Shown here piece after piece: positions 19,881 through 28,749 of a stretch of 64,000 bases of DNA. The stretch comes from Burkholderiales bacterium. GTDB lineage: Bacteria > Pseudomonadota > Gammaproteobacteria > Burkholderiales > Burkholderiaceae_E. The notes under the pieces were generated by a model. The model ran no database searches and was not told the DNA's origin. It saw nothing but the letters and a program-made list of their open reading frames with translations. The stretch's first letter is position 1, and every line of letters starts with the position of its first letter. Location of the stretch: the NCBI GenBank assembly GCA_026399835.1, contig JAPLQE010000067.1, positions 22,806-86,805 of the forward strand. The letters run 5' to 3'. Position numbers and translations under genes: made by a program.

Positions 19881-20939
19881 TCAACCGTCCAGCCTGATCC
19901 CCGCCGCCTTCACCACCCTCGCGTTGCGCTCCACCTCGGACGCGAGGAACGCCGTCGCCTCTTCCGCATTGCCCGAGCCCGGCACGATGCCGGTGCTCTC
20001 CAGCCGCGCACGCACCTCCGGCGACTCCAGGATCTTGCGGATCTCCGCGTTCAGCCGCTGCACCAGTTCGCGCGGCATCTTCGCGGGCGCCAGCACCATC
20101 GACCAGGTGTTCGCCGAGAAGGGCACGCCGCCCTCGGCCATGGTCGCCATGTCCGGGTAGCCCGCGAGCCGCCTGTCGTTCGCGATGCCGAGCGAGCGGA
20201 TGCGCCCCGCACGCGCCTGCGGCACCAGCGACAGCGGCGTGTCGAACATCAGCTGGATCTGGCCGCCGCCCAGGTCCGTCAGCGCCGGCTGCGTGCCCTT
20301 GTACGGGACGTGCTGCATCTTCAGCCCGTGCTGCGCCATGAACTGCTCCATCGCGAGGTGGGCCGCCGCACCCTGCCCGCTCGAGCCGAAGTTGAACTGG
20401 CCGGGACGCGCGCGCACGTACTCGACGAGCTCCGCCGCGGTCGTCGGCGGGAAGCCCGGGTGCGCGCACAGGATGAGCGGCGCGATGCCGGTCAGCGCGA
20501 TCGGCACCACGTCGGCCTGCGCATCGAAGGCCATCTTCGGATAGAGCGAGGGATTCGCCGAGTGCGCGGCGATGACGGTCGTGAGCGTGTAGCCGTCGGG
20601 CGCCGACTTCACCAGCATCTCGGTGCCGATCATGCTGTTGGCGCCGGGCTTGTAGTCGAACACCACCGGCTGGCCGAGCGCCCGGCCCAGCGGCTCGCCG
20701 ACGGTGCGCGCCATGTTGTCGGTGAAGCCGCCGGGCGTGTAGCCGACGATCATGCGGATGGGCTTGTTCGGCCAGCCCGCGGGCTGGGCGCGCACGCGCG
20801 GCGAGGCCGCGAGCAGCGCGGCGGCCGGCAGCGCGACAGCGAGCGCGCGCCGGGTGCTCGAGGCCGGCCGCGCGGCGGACGGCGAAGTGGCGGATGCAGT
20901 GGCGGACGCGGCGGCGTCCTGCGGACGGAATCGGGCCAT
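19881..20939 (-). CDS. Bug/TctC family periplasmic substrate-binding protein
   Basis: A 352-residue protein with a long signal peptide (hydrophobic core about 31-45, cleavage after VRAQ near 52). The mature protein begins WPNKPIRMIVGYTPGGFTDNMAR, a standard Bug opening. It carries the conserved FDYKPGANSMIGTE, VPYKGTQPALTDLLGG-like and GKIR/GRIRSLGI regions. Such proteins capture carboxylates for TctAB transporters, but hundreds are orphans without TctA or TctB genes nearby, as here. It is convergent with the hydroxylase operon and not obviously part of it. Confidence 0.92.
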   Translation of the reverse strand: MARFRPQDAAASATASATSPSAARPASSTRRALAVALPAAALLAASPRVRAQPAGWPNKPIRMIVGYTPGGFTDNMARTVGEPLGRALGQPVVFDYKPGANSMIGTEMLVKSAPDGYTLTTVIAAHSANPSLYPKMAFDAQADVVPIALTGIAPLILCAHPGFPPTTAAELVEYVRARPGQFNFGSSGQGAAAHLAMEQFMAQHGLKMQHVPYKGTQPALTDLGGGQIQLMFDTPLSLVPQARAGRIRSLGIANDRRLAGYPDMATMAEGGVPFSANTWSMVLAPAKMPRELVQRLNAEIRKILESPEVRARLESTGIVPGSGNAEEATAFLASEVERNARVVKAAGIRLDG

Positions 20940-21065
20940 CGGGTGTCTCCTCTCGTGTCGTTCGTCCCCGCCGCCGGTGCGGACCGGCTGCGGGGCGGGC
21001 GCGGCGGACTCGTGCCGCCGTCATCCCATGCTACCGCCCCCCCGCCCCTGCGGGGCGCGTCGCAC

Positions 21066-21884
21066 TCAGCGCCTGTAGGCCTGGACCGTCTCCCACGCCG
21101 TCTCCTGCAGGTGGCGCGCGACGGCCGGATCGAGGCCGGCGGTGTAGGGGTTGCCGACCGGATTCACGCCCAAGACGGAGGCGAGCACCGTGCACGCGGT
21201 CAGGTAGGTGCCGGCGACGCTCGGATGGCGCTTGTCCGGCACATAGAGGTCCAGCTCGGGCCGCTTCGCGATCGAGCGCGCGAACGCGAGGCCCGCGGGG
21301 ATCACGTGCGCCCGGTTCAGCCGGCCGGCCTCGGTGTAGGCGTCGGCCAGGCCCTGGGTCATCTCGGGCTTGTCCTTGTACGCCCAGGTCATCAGGAACA
21401 TCGGTTCGACGCCGTTGCGGCGCAGCGTGTCCGAATGCTTCTTCGCGTACTCGAAGAAGACCGGCCGCAGCTGCGGATGCACCGGGCACTGGCTGCAGTC
21501 CATCAGCATCGCCGCATCGAACTGCCGGCCGGGCGGATTGAAGCGGATCTCGTTGTCGCCGACGAACGAGTAGCGACCGATCTGGTCGGGCTTCATGTAG
21601 GCGGCCACGTCGTGCCAGTCGATCCCCGAGCCGCTGATGGTCAGCGAGGTCGATCGGTGGGCGGCGCGCTCCTTGTCGGCCGAGGCGCGAGCCAGCAGCC
21701 CGACATGACCGTGCAGGCTGTTGTTGTAGTACATGAAGCTGTTGCCGACGTAGAGGATCGAGCGCGGCGGGTTCGCGGTGCCGGCGCGCTGCGGCACGTC
21801 GGGCACAGGCATCACCGAGGCACAGGCGGACAGCAGCAGGACCGCCGCGGCAGCGGCGAGGCGGGACGTCAGGGTCGGGCTCAA
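21066..21884 (-). CDS. SGNH-hydrolase-like lipoprotein
   Basis: A 272-residue protein. The start is probably TTG at 21884, because a GAGGAG ribosome site lies just upstream and the next codons give a lipoprotein signal ending in the lipobox LSAC (Cys about residue 20). After a short linker comes ILYVGNSFMYYNNSLHGHV, which resembles block I of the DUF4886/SGNH fold, where Ser is the nucleophile. DKRHPSVAGTYLTA near the C-terminus supplies the Asp/His pair (block V). A hydrolase or esterase at the outer membrane is likely; the substrate is unknown. Confidence 0.78.
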   Translation of the reverse strand: MSPTLTSRLAAAAAVLLLSACASVMPVPDVPQRAGTANPPRSILYVGNSFMYYNNSLHGHVGLLARASADKERAAHRSTSLTISGSGIDWHDVAAYMKPDQIGRYSFVGDNEIRFNPPGRQFDAAMLMDCSQCPVHPQLRPVFFEYAKKHSDTLRRNGVEPMFLMTWAYKDKPEMTQGLADAYTEAGRLNRAHVIPAGLAFARSIAKRPELDLYVPDKRHPSVAGTYLTACTVLASVLGVNPVGNPYTAGLDPAVARHLQETAWETVQAYRR

Positions 21885-22053
21885 GGGATGCTCCTCACAG
21901 TCCGGCTCGGTCGGCCGGTGGGGCATGCTAGCCCGACGGCGGATCGGGCGCGCGGCGACGTTCCGAGACCGGACTCGCAAGGGCTCGCGGGCCCGGCGGC
22001 CTCGGCCACCCGGCCGATTGCCGGTATCCGGGCGGGTGACTATGCTCTCGCCC

Positions 22054-22467
22054 ATGGGAACCTTCGATACCGCCCTGATGGAGGCGCTGCTCTCGGTCGG
22101 CATCTCGCCGGAGCGGGCCCGCGCGGTCGTCGAGTCGTTCGACCGGTCGATCGACGAGCGCTACTCACTGCACGCGCAGGTGCTCGCCACCAAGCGCGAC
22201 CTGGTGGAGCTGGAGACCCGACTGAGCCGGGAGATCGGCGCATGCCGCGAACGGATCGCCGCCGGCGATGCACGCGTCAATGAGGTCAACGCAGGCCTCG
22301 TCGGGCGGATCAACGAGGTCAATGCCACCCTGTCCGGCCGGATCAGCGAGGTGAACGCGAACCTCTCGGCCCGCATCGCCGAATCGAAGACCGAGCTGCT
22401 CAAGTGGATGCTGGCCGCGCTCACCGCCCAGACCGCGCTGCTGGCCGGCATCGTCAAGCTGCTCTGA
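22054..22467 (+). CDS. Small coiled-coil protein with C-terminal membrane anchor
   Basis: A 137-residue protein: an N-terminal helical domain (GISPERARAVVESFDRSIDERYS), a long heptad coiled coil (about 40-110) containing three near-identical 10-14 residue units around RINEVNATLSG / RISEVNANLSA, and a C-terminal hydrophobic helix ending LLAGIVKLL. The layout matches the DUF1640/CCDC90-like bacterial proteins, whose role is not known. An ATG at 22042 would add four residues. It lies alone between two minus-strand genes. Confidence 0.75.
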   Translation: MGTFDTALMEALLSVGISPERARAVVESFDRSIDERYSLHAQVLATKRDLVELETRLSREIGACRERIAAGDARVNEVNAGLVGRINEVNATLSGRISEVNANLSARIAESKTELLKWMLAALTAQTALLAGIVKLL

Positions 22468-22489
22468 GGTCGGCCCGTCGCCGGCCGAC

Positions 22490-24343
22490 TCAGTCGATCA
22501 CGATCACGTCCGCTCCAGGCGGCTCCGCATACAGCCGCGCCACCCACGCCGCCCGCCGCTCGAGCCCCGCGCGCTGGTTCACGTAGCCCTTGTCGGTCAT
22601 CTCGTTGCCGTCGACCGAGGGCGGCTCGGTGAGCAGCATCACGCGGCCCACCCGGCCGCTCGAGCCGCCGGCCGCGGCGTTCATCGCGCCCAGCCCGTCG
22701 CGGATGCACGCGATGACCGCCGGGTGGCGCGTCAGGACCTCGACCTCGGCCTCGGGCAGACCCGCGACGACGCGGCATGCAGCGACGTTCAGCCAGGCGA
22801 GCAGGGCCACGCAGGGCCGGTCCTGGCCGGCGACCAGCGCGTCCTGCACGACCGGCGAGGCCGCTGCGATCGAGGCCACGCGCAGCGTGCCGACATGCAC
22901 GAAGGTGCCCGAGCCGAGCTTGAAGTCCTCGACCACGCGGCCCGCGAACACCAGGCCCTCGGACGGATCGGCCGGATCGACGAAGGTCGCGGCGTCGCCG
23001 ATCATGTAGAAGCCTTCGTCGTCGAATGCCTTGGCGGTCAGCTCGGGCTGGCGATGATAGCCCTTCATCACGATCGGGCCGCGGATGCGCAGCTCGAACT
23101 TGCCGCCGACGGGCACGAGCTTGAGCTCGATGCCGGGGTACGGCAGCCCGATCAGGCCGACGCGCTCGGTGTTCCAGTAGGTCGAGGTCGCGGTCGGCGC
23201 GGTCTCGGTGCAGCCCCAGCCGGTGACCATCACGATGCGTCGGCCGGTGTGACGGATCGCCAGCGCCTGCAGCCGGCGGTACAGGTCGTCGGGCAGCGTC
23301 GCGCCGCCGTAGCCCATCAGGCGCAGTCGCGAGAAGAAGTGCTCGGCGAGCGCCTCGTCGGCCTCGAGCGCGGTGGCGAGCATCGCCCACGCCGCCGGCA
23401 CGTTGCTCATGTAGGTCGGCGCGACCTCGCGCAGGTTGCGCACCGTCTCGTCGAACTGTCCGGGCACCGGGCGGCCGTCGTCGATGTGCAGCGTGCCGCC
23501 GTCGGCCAGCACCGGATTGAAGAGCGCGTTGCCGCCCATGGTGTGGTTCCACGGCAGCCAGTCGAGGAGCTGCGGCGGCGGATCGGAGGGATCGCGCGGC
23601 CGGCACTGCAGGTACATCACCAGGTTCGCGCACATCATCCGCTGCGTGTTCGGCACGGCCTTCGGCATGCCGGTGGAGCCGGAGGTGAACAGCAGCTTGC
23701 CGACGGTCTCGGGGCCGATGGTGGCCAGGCGCGCGGCGACCGCCTCGGTGGCGCGGGTGCCTGCGAGCGTGTCCCACGCCAGGCTCGGCACGCCAGTGGG
23801 CGCGCGCTCGACGTGCACGACGGTCACGCCCGACAGGTCGAGCGCGGCGAGCGCGCGGTCGAAGGGCGGGCCGTCCTGCACGAACACCAGGCCGGGCCGG
23901 ACCAGCTCGAACACATGGCGCAGCTTCGCGTGGTCGCGGCTCACCAGCGAATAGGCGGGCGAGACCGGCGCGGCCGGCGCGCCGACCTGCATCGCGGCCA
24001 TTGTCAGCAGCGCATGCTCGAGCGAGTTGGCCGACAGGATCATCACCGGCCGATCCGGCCCGATGCCCAGGTCGATCAGCGCCTGCGAGACCGCATCCAC
24101 GGTCGCGAGCGCCTCGCCGTACGACACCCGCCGCCAGGCACGTTCCGGGCCGCGCCGCTGTGCGAGCCAGGTACGCTCGGGCGCCTCGATGCCCCAGCGG
24201 CGCAGCAGGCTCGGCACGTGGTCCGGATACCGTTTCAGCGGCACCCGCGAGCGCATGACGATGGTGTCGTCGTCACGCCGCTCGACCTCGATGTCGCGCT
24301 CGGGCCAGGGGATGTGGCGGAACGGCGGCAGCGGCGCATTCAT
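22490..24343 (-). CDS. Acyl-CoA synthetase, feruloyl-CoA synthase-like
   Basis: A 617-residue AMP-forming ligase. P-loop LLFTSGSTGMPKAV (about 215-228), the ATP-binding A5-like segment YGGATLPDD, the TGWGCTETAP adenylate motif and the GRVVEDFKLGSGTFV hinge are all present. Length and overall sequence fit the feruloyl-CoA synthase group. The usual partners (enoyl-CoA hydratase/lyase and vanillin dehydrogenase) are absent, so ferulate is only one possible substrate. The ATG overlaps the stop of the upstream acyl-CoA dehydrogenase as ATGA. It is the last gene of a four-gene operon. Confidence 0.87.
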   Translation of the reverse strand: MNAPLPPFRHIPWPERDIEVERRDDDTIVMRSRVPLKRYPDHVPSLLRRWGIEAPERTWLAQRRGPERAWRRVSYGEALATVDAVSQALIDLGIGPDRPVMILSANSLEHALLTMAAMQVGAPAAPVSPAYSLVSRDHAKLRHVFELVRPGLVFVQDGPPFDRALAALDLSGVTVVHVERAPTGVPSLAWDTLAGTRATEAVAARLATIGPETVGKLLFTSGSTGMPKAVPNTQRMMCANLVMYLQCRPRDPSDPPPQLLDWLPWNHTMGGNALFNPVLADGGTLHIDDGRPVPGQFDETVRNLREVAPTYMSNVPAAWAMLATALEADEALAEHFFSRLRLMGYGGATLPDDLYRRLQALAIRHTGRRIVMVTGWGCTETAPTATSTYWNTERVGLIGLPYPGIELKLVPVGGKFELRIRGPIVMKGYHRQPELTAKAFDDEGFYMIGDAATFVDPADPSEGLVFAGRVVEDFKLGSGTFVHVGTLRVASIAAASPVVQDALVAGQDRPCVALLAWLNVAACRVVAGLPEAEVEVLTRHPAVIACIRDGLGAMNAAAGGSSGRVGRVMLLTEPPSVDGNEMTDKGYVNQRAGLERRAAWVARLYAEPPGADVIVID

Positions 24344-25620
24344 CGCGCGGCTCCCGGGCCCATGAAGCCGAACAGGTGGCCGGCGACCTTGCGCATCTGG
24401 ATCTCCTCGGAGCCCTCGGTGATCCGGTAGCGGCGGTGATGGCGGTAGATGTGCTCGAAGGGCTTGTGGCGCGAGTAGCCGAGGCCGCCGTGCACCTGCA
24501 TCGCCCGGTCGGCGGCCTCGCAGCACAGCCGGTTCGCCCAGTAGTTGCACATCGACACGCGGTCCGACAGCTTCTTCTCGACCTCGGGCTTGGGCATGCG
24601 GTCCATCTCCCACGCGGTCTTGCGGATCAGCAGCCGGAGCATCTCGATCTGCGTGGCGAGCTCGACCAGCGGGAACTGGATGCCCTGGTTCGTCGAGAGC
24701 GGCTTGCCGAAGGGCTTGCGCGCGTTCGCGTAGGCGACCGACTCGCGCACGCAGAAGTCCGCGGCACCCAGGCTCGAGGCGGCCTGACGGATGCGGTTCT
24801 CGTGGACGAAGTGCTGCGCCACGCGCAGGCCGGTGTCGAGACCGGCGACGATCGCATCGGCAGGCACCCACACGTCGGTGAAGCTGACGCGCGGATGGTC
24901 GGTCGGCATGTTGAAGGTCCAGAGGTACTCCTCGACCTTCAGCCCCGGCGTGCCGGTGGGCACGGCGAAGGCGGTGATGCCTCGCGCCTGGCCGGCCTCG
25001 CCGCTGGTGCGCGCGAAGGTCAGGCAGTGCGAGGCGGTGTGCATGCCGGTGGTCCACATCTTCTCGCCGTCGATGCGCCAGCCGGCGACGCCGCCGCGCA
25101 CCTCGGGCACCGCGACCGTCTCCATGTGGGTCGCATCCGAGCCGTGCTCGGGTTCGGTCAGGCCGAAGCTCATCCGGAGCTTGCCGGCGAGCAGGCCGGG
25201 GATGAACGCCTCGCGCTGCTCGGGCGTGCCGAAGTCGCGCAGCGCGAGCGCCAGCGGCTGGTTGCCGACGATCGAGTGCTCGGTCTGCAGGTCGTTGTGC
25301 AGGCCCAGGCCGCGGGCCGCGAGGTGCTCGCGGATCACGGTCATCGCCAGGTGCGAGCCGTCCTGGCCGCCCCACTCGCGCGGCAGCGCGAAGCGGTAGT
25401 GGCCGGCGGCGTCCGCCCGGCGGCGCGCCTCGGCGAGCAGCGCTTCCCAGTCGGCGCGCGGCAGGCCGCCGGCCTCGAAGTCGGTGCGCGCCCATTCGCG
25501 GCGGTGGTCGAAGAAGCGGATGTTGTCGTCGGCAGCCTCGAGCGGCGCGATCTCGGCGGCGATGAACGCGTCGAGCTCGGCGAGGTAGGCGACGAGGTCG
25601 GCGGGCAGGTCGAAGTCCAT
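24340..25620 (-). CDS. Acyl-CoA dehydrogenase
   Basis: A 426-residue flavoenzyme oxidising an acyl-CoA to the 2-enoyl-CoA. Visible marks are LTEPEHGSDATHME and WTTGMHTASHC for FAD/substrate contacts, the ARKPFGKPLSTNQGIQFPL signature of helix G-H, and the C-terminal RRYRITEGSEEIQMRKVAG region. The catalytic base is the Glu in that last segment by family analogy. The length and the association with a phosphotransferase and DUF6285 gene recall the ACAD10/11-type grouping. It is coupled to the ligase gene downstream (ATGA) and one base from the DUF6285 gene upstream (TGATG). Confidence 0.92.
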   Translation of the reverse strand: MDFDLPADLVAYLAELDAFIAAEIAPLEAADDNIRFFDHRREWARTDFEAGGLPRADWEALLAEARRRADAAGHYRFALPREWGGQDGSHLAMTVIREHLAARGLGLHNDLQTEHSIVGNQPLALALRDFGTPEQREAFIPGLLAGKLRMSFGLTEPEHGSDATHMETVAVPEVRGGVAGWRIDGEKMWTTGMHTASHCLTFARTSGEAGQARGITAFAVPTGTPGLKVEEYLWTFNMPTDHPRVSFTDVWVPADAIVAGLDTGLRVAQHFVHENRIRQAASSLGAADFCVRESVAYANARKPFGKPLSTNQGIQFPLVELATQIEMLRLLIRKTAWEMDRMPKPEVEKKLSDRVSMCNYWANRLCCEAADRAMQVHGGLGYSRHKPFEHIYRHHRRYRITEGSEEIQMRKVAGHLFGFMGPGAAR

Positions 25621-26087
25621 CAGTCTCGGGTCCGGTCGTTGGCGGGAGCGGCTTCGCGCACGAAGCTCGGGTAGCTCGGCTGGTCGATCGCGACGCGGGC
25701 GAGCACGTCGGCCCACAGGTGCGCGGCGAGGCCGGGGGTGTCGAGGTCGACGCGGCCCTCGCGGATCGCCTCGCACAGGGTGCGGCGCAGCGTGGGCAGA
25801 TCGGGGAGGCGGGGGGCGGCGTCGGTGCCGGCAGCCGGGGCGGCAGCCGCGGTGCCGGCGCCGATGGCGCCGCGGCCGGTGTCGGCACCCAGCAGCCCGC
25901 GCAGCCGCGCGAGCTCGGCTGCATCGGCCGCCGGCGCGTCGAGCACCTCGCGGCGCGCGGTGTCGAGCACGGTCAGGACCACGCGCGCCTGGAACGCGGC
26001 ACGGCCGGTCAGCGCCGGCAGCAGCTCGGTGCGGATCGACTCGATCGCTGCCTCGATCAGCTCGGCCGCACCGGGCGTGGTCTCCAT
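25620..26087 (-). CDS. DUF6285 domain protein
   Basis: A 155-residue helical protein. The first 70 residues (AELIEAAIESIRTELLPAL, ARVVLTVLDTARREV) and the last 60 (LCEAIREGRVDLDTPGLAAHLWADVLARVAIDQPSY in part) match the DUF6285 pattern, with an Ala/Gly-rich linker between. This family is nearly always encoded between an APH-like phosphotransferase and an acyl-CoA dehydrogenase, as here. No biochemical function is established; an accessory or stability role for its neighbours is a guess from context. Confidence 0.8.
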   Translation of the reverse strand: METTPGAAELIEAAIESIRTELLPALTGRAAFQARVVLTVLDTARREVLDAPAADAAELARLRGLLGADTGRGAIGAGTAAAAPAAGTDAAPRLPDLPTLRRTLCEAIREGRVDLDTPGLAAHLWADVLARVAIDQPSYPSFVREAAPANDRTRD

Positions 26088-26110
26088 CGTCTCTCTCCCG
26101 TGCGTGCCGC

Positions 26111-27112
26111 TCAGCGCACCGGCGCGAGCAGCCGCAGCAGATCCAGCTCGGTCTCGGAGGCGCGCCGTCCGACGGCGGTCCGCTCGACCGATCGGTCGCG
26201 GCCGGCCCGCCAGGCCTCGGCCATGTCGAGGCACATCACGCCCCAGCGGAAGGTGCCGAGCACCTCCCAGTATCGCACCCGCTCCGCGTCGGCCTGCCCG
26301 CCAGCGGCCCGGTACGCGTCGAGCAGCGCGTCGAGCGGACCGAAGCCGCCGGCCACCGCATCGAGCGCGCCGAAGCGCCAGCTCGCGACGCAGAACCAGC
26401 CGAGGTCGGCCATCGGATCGCCGACGCAGGCGAGCTCCCAGTCGAGCACCGCGGCGAGCCCCCGCGCGTCGAACAGCAGGTTGCCGGTGCGGAAGTCGCC
26501 GTGCAGCGGCACCGGATGCGGGACCGGATCGGGCAGGTGTGCGTGCAGCCAGCGCAGCGCCAGCTCGAACACCGGCCGCGCGCCACCGTGCCGGCGCCAG
26601 CGACGCTCCCAGAGCGCCAGCTCGGCCGCGGCCGACGACACGCGCAGCGCCGGCAGTGCGGCCACCGGCGCGGCGTGCAGCGCGGCCAGCGCGCGGCCGC
26701 AGTCGTCGAGCGCCCTGCGCCGCGCTTCGGCGAAGGCCGCATCGTGCAGCAGGCGTTTCGGGCGCGTCTCGCCGGCCACCCGCGCCATCAGGAAGCCGCG
26801 GCCCAGCCCGTCGGCGGGCTCGAGCACGGCACGCACCTGCGGCACCAGGACGCCCGCCGCACGGACCGCGCCGAGCACCGCGGCCTCCTGCTCGGGGCCG
26901 ATCGACGCATCGTCGGGATCGCCGGGCGCGCGGATGCCGCCGCCGTCGCCGGCCTTGCGGCGCAGGATCAGCGGCACGGTGCCGGACGGCGTGCACGCGT
27001 CGAGGGACCAGGTCTCGTTGTTGGCGCCGCCCGACAGGCGCTCGACGCCCGCGAGCGCGGCCGCATCGTGCACCGCGCGGCGCACGAGCGCGAGCAGTCG
27101 AGTCTCGTCCAT
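26111..27112 (-). CDS. APH-family phosphotransferase
   Basis: A 333-residue kinase-like protein. It has the N-terminal lobe start RLSGGANNETWSL, the Lys/Glu region PLILRRKAG and PEQEAAVL, the catalytic loop LHGDFRTGNLLFD (about 217-229) with Asp as the base, and the metal-binding LDWELACVGDPMADLGW segment. In operons with acyl-CoA dehydrogenases, members of this group are thought to phosphorylate hydroxyacyl-CoA substrates before dehydrogenase-linked elimination, as in human ACAD10/11. It is first in the operon, with 23 bases to the DUF6285 gene. Confidence 0.9.
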   Translation of the reverse strand: MDETRLLALVRRAVHDAAALAGVERLSGGANNETWSLDACTPSGTVPLILRRKAGDGGGIRAPGDPDDASIGPEQEAAVLGAVRAAGVLVPQVRAVLEPADGLGRGFLMARVAGETRPKRLLHDAAFAEARRRALDDCGRALAALHAAPVAALPALRVSSAAAELALWERRWRRHGGARPVFELALRWLHAHLPDPVPHPVPLHGDFRTGNLLFDARGLAAVLDWELACVGDPMADLGWFCVASWRFGALDAVAGGFGPLDALLDAYRAAGGQADAERVRYWEVLGTFRWGVMCLDMAEAWRAGRDRSVERTAVGRRASETELDLLRLLAPVR

Positions 27113-27246
27113 CGCTTCACTGTAGCGGGAGCGGCGCGGGTCGCGTGCGGCGGGACGCGTTGCTCGAAACGCGGCCGGTGCCTGATCCGGGCGGGTCCGG
27201 GCGGGTCCGGGTCGGTCCGAGGAGATCCGGGCGGGGGGCCCGGACG

Positions 27247-27269
27247 CCGGGCGGTCGCGGACCGCCCGG
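27247..27269. terminator. GC-rich hairpin downstream of the lipase gene
   Basis: A perfect 10-bp stem (CCGGGCGGTC with its complement) around a 3-base loop lies 57 bases beyond the lipase-like stop codon. No T-run follows on the minus strand, so it would be at best a weak or factor-assisted terminator. Tandem copies of a 10-base GC unit (around 27189-27218) lie next to it. Confidence 0.4.
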
Positions 27270-27325
27270 ATCGTCGCGCCGTCGGCCGGGCCCTCGACGG
27301 AGGTCCGGCAGTCCGGCGCCGCGCG

Positions 27326-28564
27326 TCAGCGACGCGCGTCGAAGTACGCGCGCATGTCGAGCAGGCACACCGGCGGCGCGAGGCCGCCATGGTAGGCGCC
27401 CAGCACCTGCAGCGGCGTCAGCCCCTGCGCCGCGGCGCTCGCCTGCACTTCGGGATCGACGTCGCGCGACGTGACGTTGGGCAGCGTGCCCCACTTGTCG
27501 ATCGCGAGCTTCTGCGCCGTCGCGTAGAGCACGGTCGGGTCACCGCTGCCGGCGCAGAATCGCGTCTGCGACGACGGGTTCCAGCCCGAGTTGACCAGGT
27601 CGTTGCGCTGCGCGGCACGGATGACGGCGCTCGTGCCGTTCTGCAGCGACGGCACGAAGGTCGGCTGGAACATCAGGTCGTTGTAGGTGGTCGCCGGCAG
27701 CTTGCCGCTGGTCACCAGCGTCGTGTAGGTCTCCGTCGCCGAGGGCAGCAGGTCCTGGATGTAGCTCGCGTACGGCGCCTTGAAGATGTCGGCCGTCGTC
27801 GTGTAGACGTCGCCGTAGACCTTCTGCCAGGCGGTGATCAGGAACGGGACGAAGAACTGCCCGCCCGCGATCTCGGCCCCGCTGCGCAGCGCGATGCCCA
27901 GCGCGCCGGGTGCAGCGCCGTGACCGGCCGCGGCGATGGAGATCTCGGCCTTGATCGCCGCCGAGCTCTCGATGGCCCTCTGCGTCGCCAGCGACGAGTG
28001 GCCGCCCTGCGAGTAGCCGTAGAGCATCACCTTGCCCGACAGCGGGATCGAGCCCAGCGCCGCATAGGCGCGCGCCGCGCGGATCGAGTCGATGACCGCG
28101 GTGGCCTCGGAGTCGGCGTGCAGGTACGGGTGGAACGGGTAGCTCGACTTGGCGAAGCCGAGGTAGTCGGTGGCGACGACGATGTAGCCGGCGGTCGCGA
28201 AGGCCTTGGCCATGCCCCCCATCTCGGGATCGGTCAGGCTGGCCATGGTCCGGGGCTTGGAGACCTCGGTGCCGCGCGAGTACGCGATGATCGGGAACGG
28301 GCCCTTGCAGGCTGCATCCGTGCCGGACGGCACGAGCATGCCGCCCGAGGCGTTCGAGAACTCGCCGGCCTTGGCGCCCGACGTCGAGTAGTTGAGCGCG
28401 ACGACCGTCACGTCGCAGGCGCCGCCCAGGGCGGCCTTGGGGAGCGTGCCGACGGTGCTCGCGGGCTCGATCAGCGCGCCGGTGGTCGGGTTGGGGCTGT
28501 CGCTGCCGCAGGCTGCGAGCAGGGCGACGACGAGCGCGGTGAGCGCCGGGCGTACGAGTCTCAT
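27326..28564 (-). CDS. Secretory lipase-like alpha/beta-hydrolase, lipoprotein
   Basis: A 412-residue exported protein. The signal peptide ends in a lipobox (LLAACG, Cys near residue 20), so it should be lipid-anchored. The alpha/beta-hydrolase core shows IIAYSRGTEV, the oxyanion region DYLGFAKSSYPFHPYLHADS, and a nucleophile elbow YGYSQGGHSS (about residue 180) with Ser between Tyr-x and Gln-Gly-Gly. An acid (GSGDPTVLY) and a late His (GAYHGG) complete a plausible triad. The layout is that of the secretory lipase (LIP) family. The substrate is probably an ester; lipid is not proven. Monocistronic. Confidence 0.85.
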   Translation of the reverse strand: MRLVRPALTALVVALLAACGSDSPNPTTGALIEPASTVGTLPKAALGGACDVTVVALNYSTSGAKAGEFSNASGGMLVPSGTDAACKGPFPIIAYSRGTEVSKPRTMASLTDPEMGGMAKAFATAGYIVVATDYLGFAKSSYPFHPYLHADSEATAVIDSIRAARAYAALGSIPLSGKVMLYGYSQGGHSSLATQRAIESSAAIKAEISIAAAGHGAAPGALGIALRSGAEIAGGQFFVPFLITAWQKVYGDVYTTTADIFKAPYASYIQDLLPSATETYTTLVTSGKLPATTYNDLMFQPTFVPSLQNGTSAVIRAAQRNDLVNSGWNPSSQTRFCAGSGDPTVLYATAQKLAIDKWGTLPNVTSRDVDPEVQASAAAQGLTPLQVLGAYHGGLAPPVCLLDMRAYFDARR

Positions 28565-28749
28565 GGGAAATGTCTCCTCGGGTCGTTGGATCCGGTGGAC
28601 GTCCGCGGCCCGCGCGCCCGCTGCCTGAGCACGGGGCACGGATCGCACACTGGCCCGACCGGTGAGGCAGTATGCCCGAGCGCGGGGCTGCGGAAAACCG
28701 GCCCGGGTAGAAGCCCGTGGCCTGCTGCGCCCAGGCCCGTGCCGCAGGC

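Noticed and set aside
22490..24343. Naming the ligase fcs and the pathway ferulate degradation
   Set aside because: No enoyl-CoA hydratase/aldolase or vanillin dehydrogenase gene is nearby, so the substrate is not supported.
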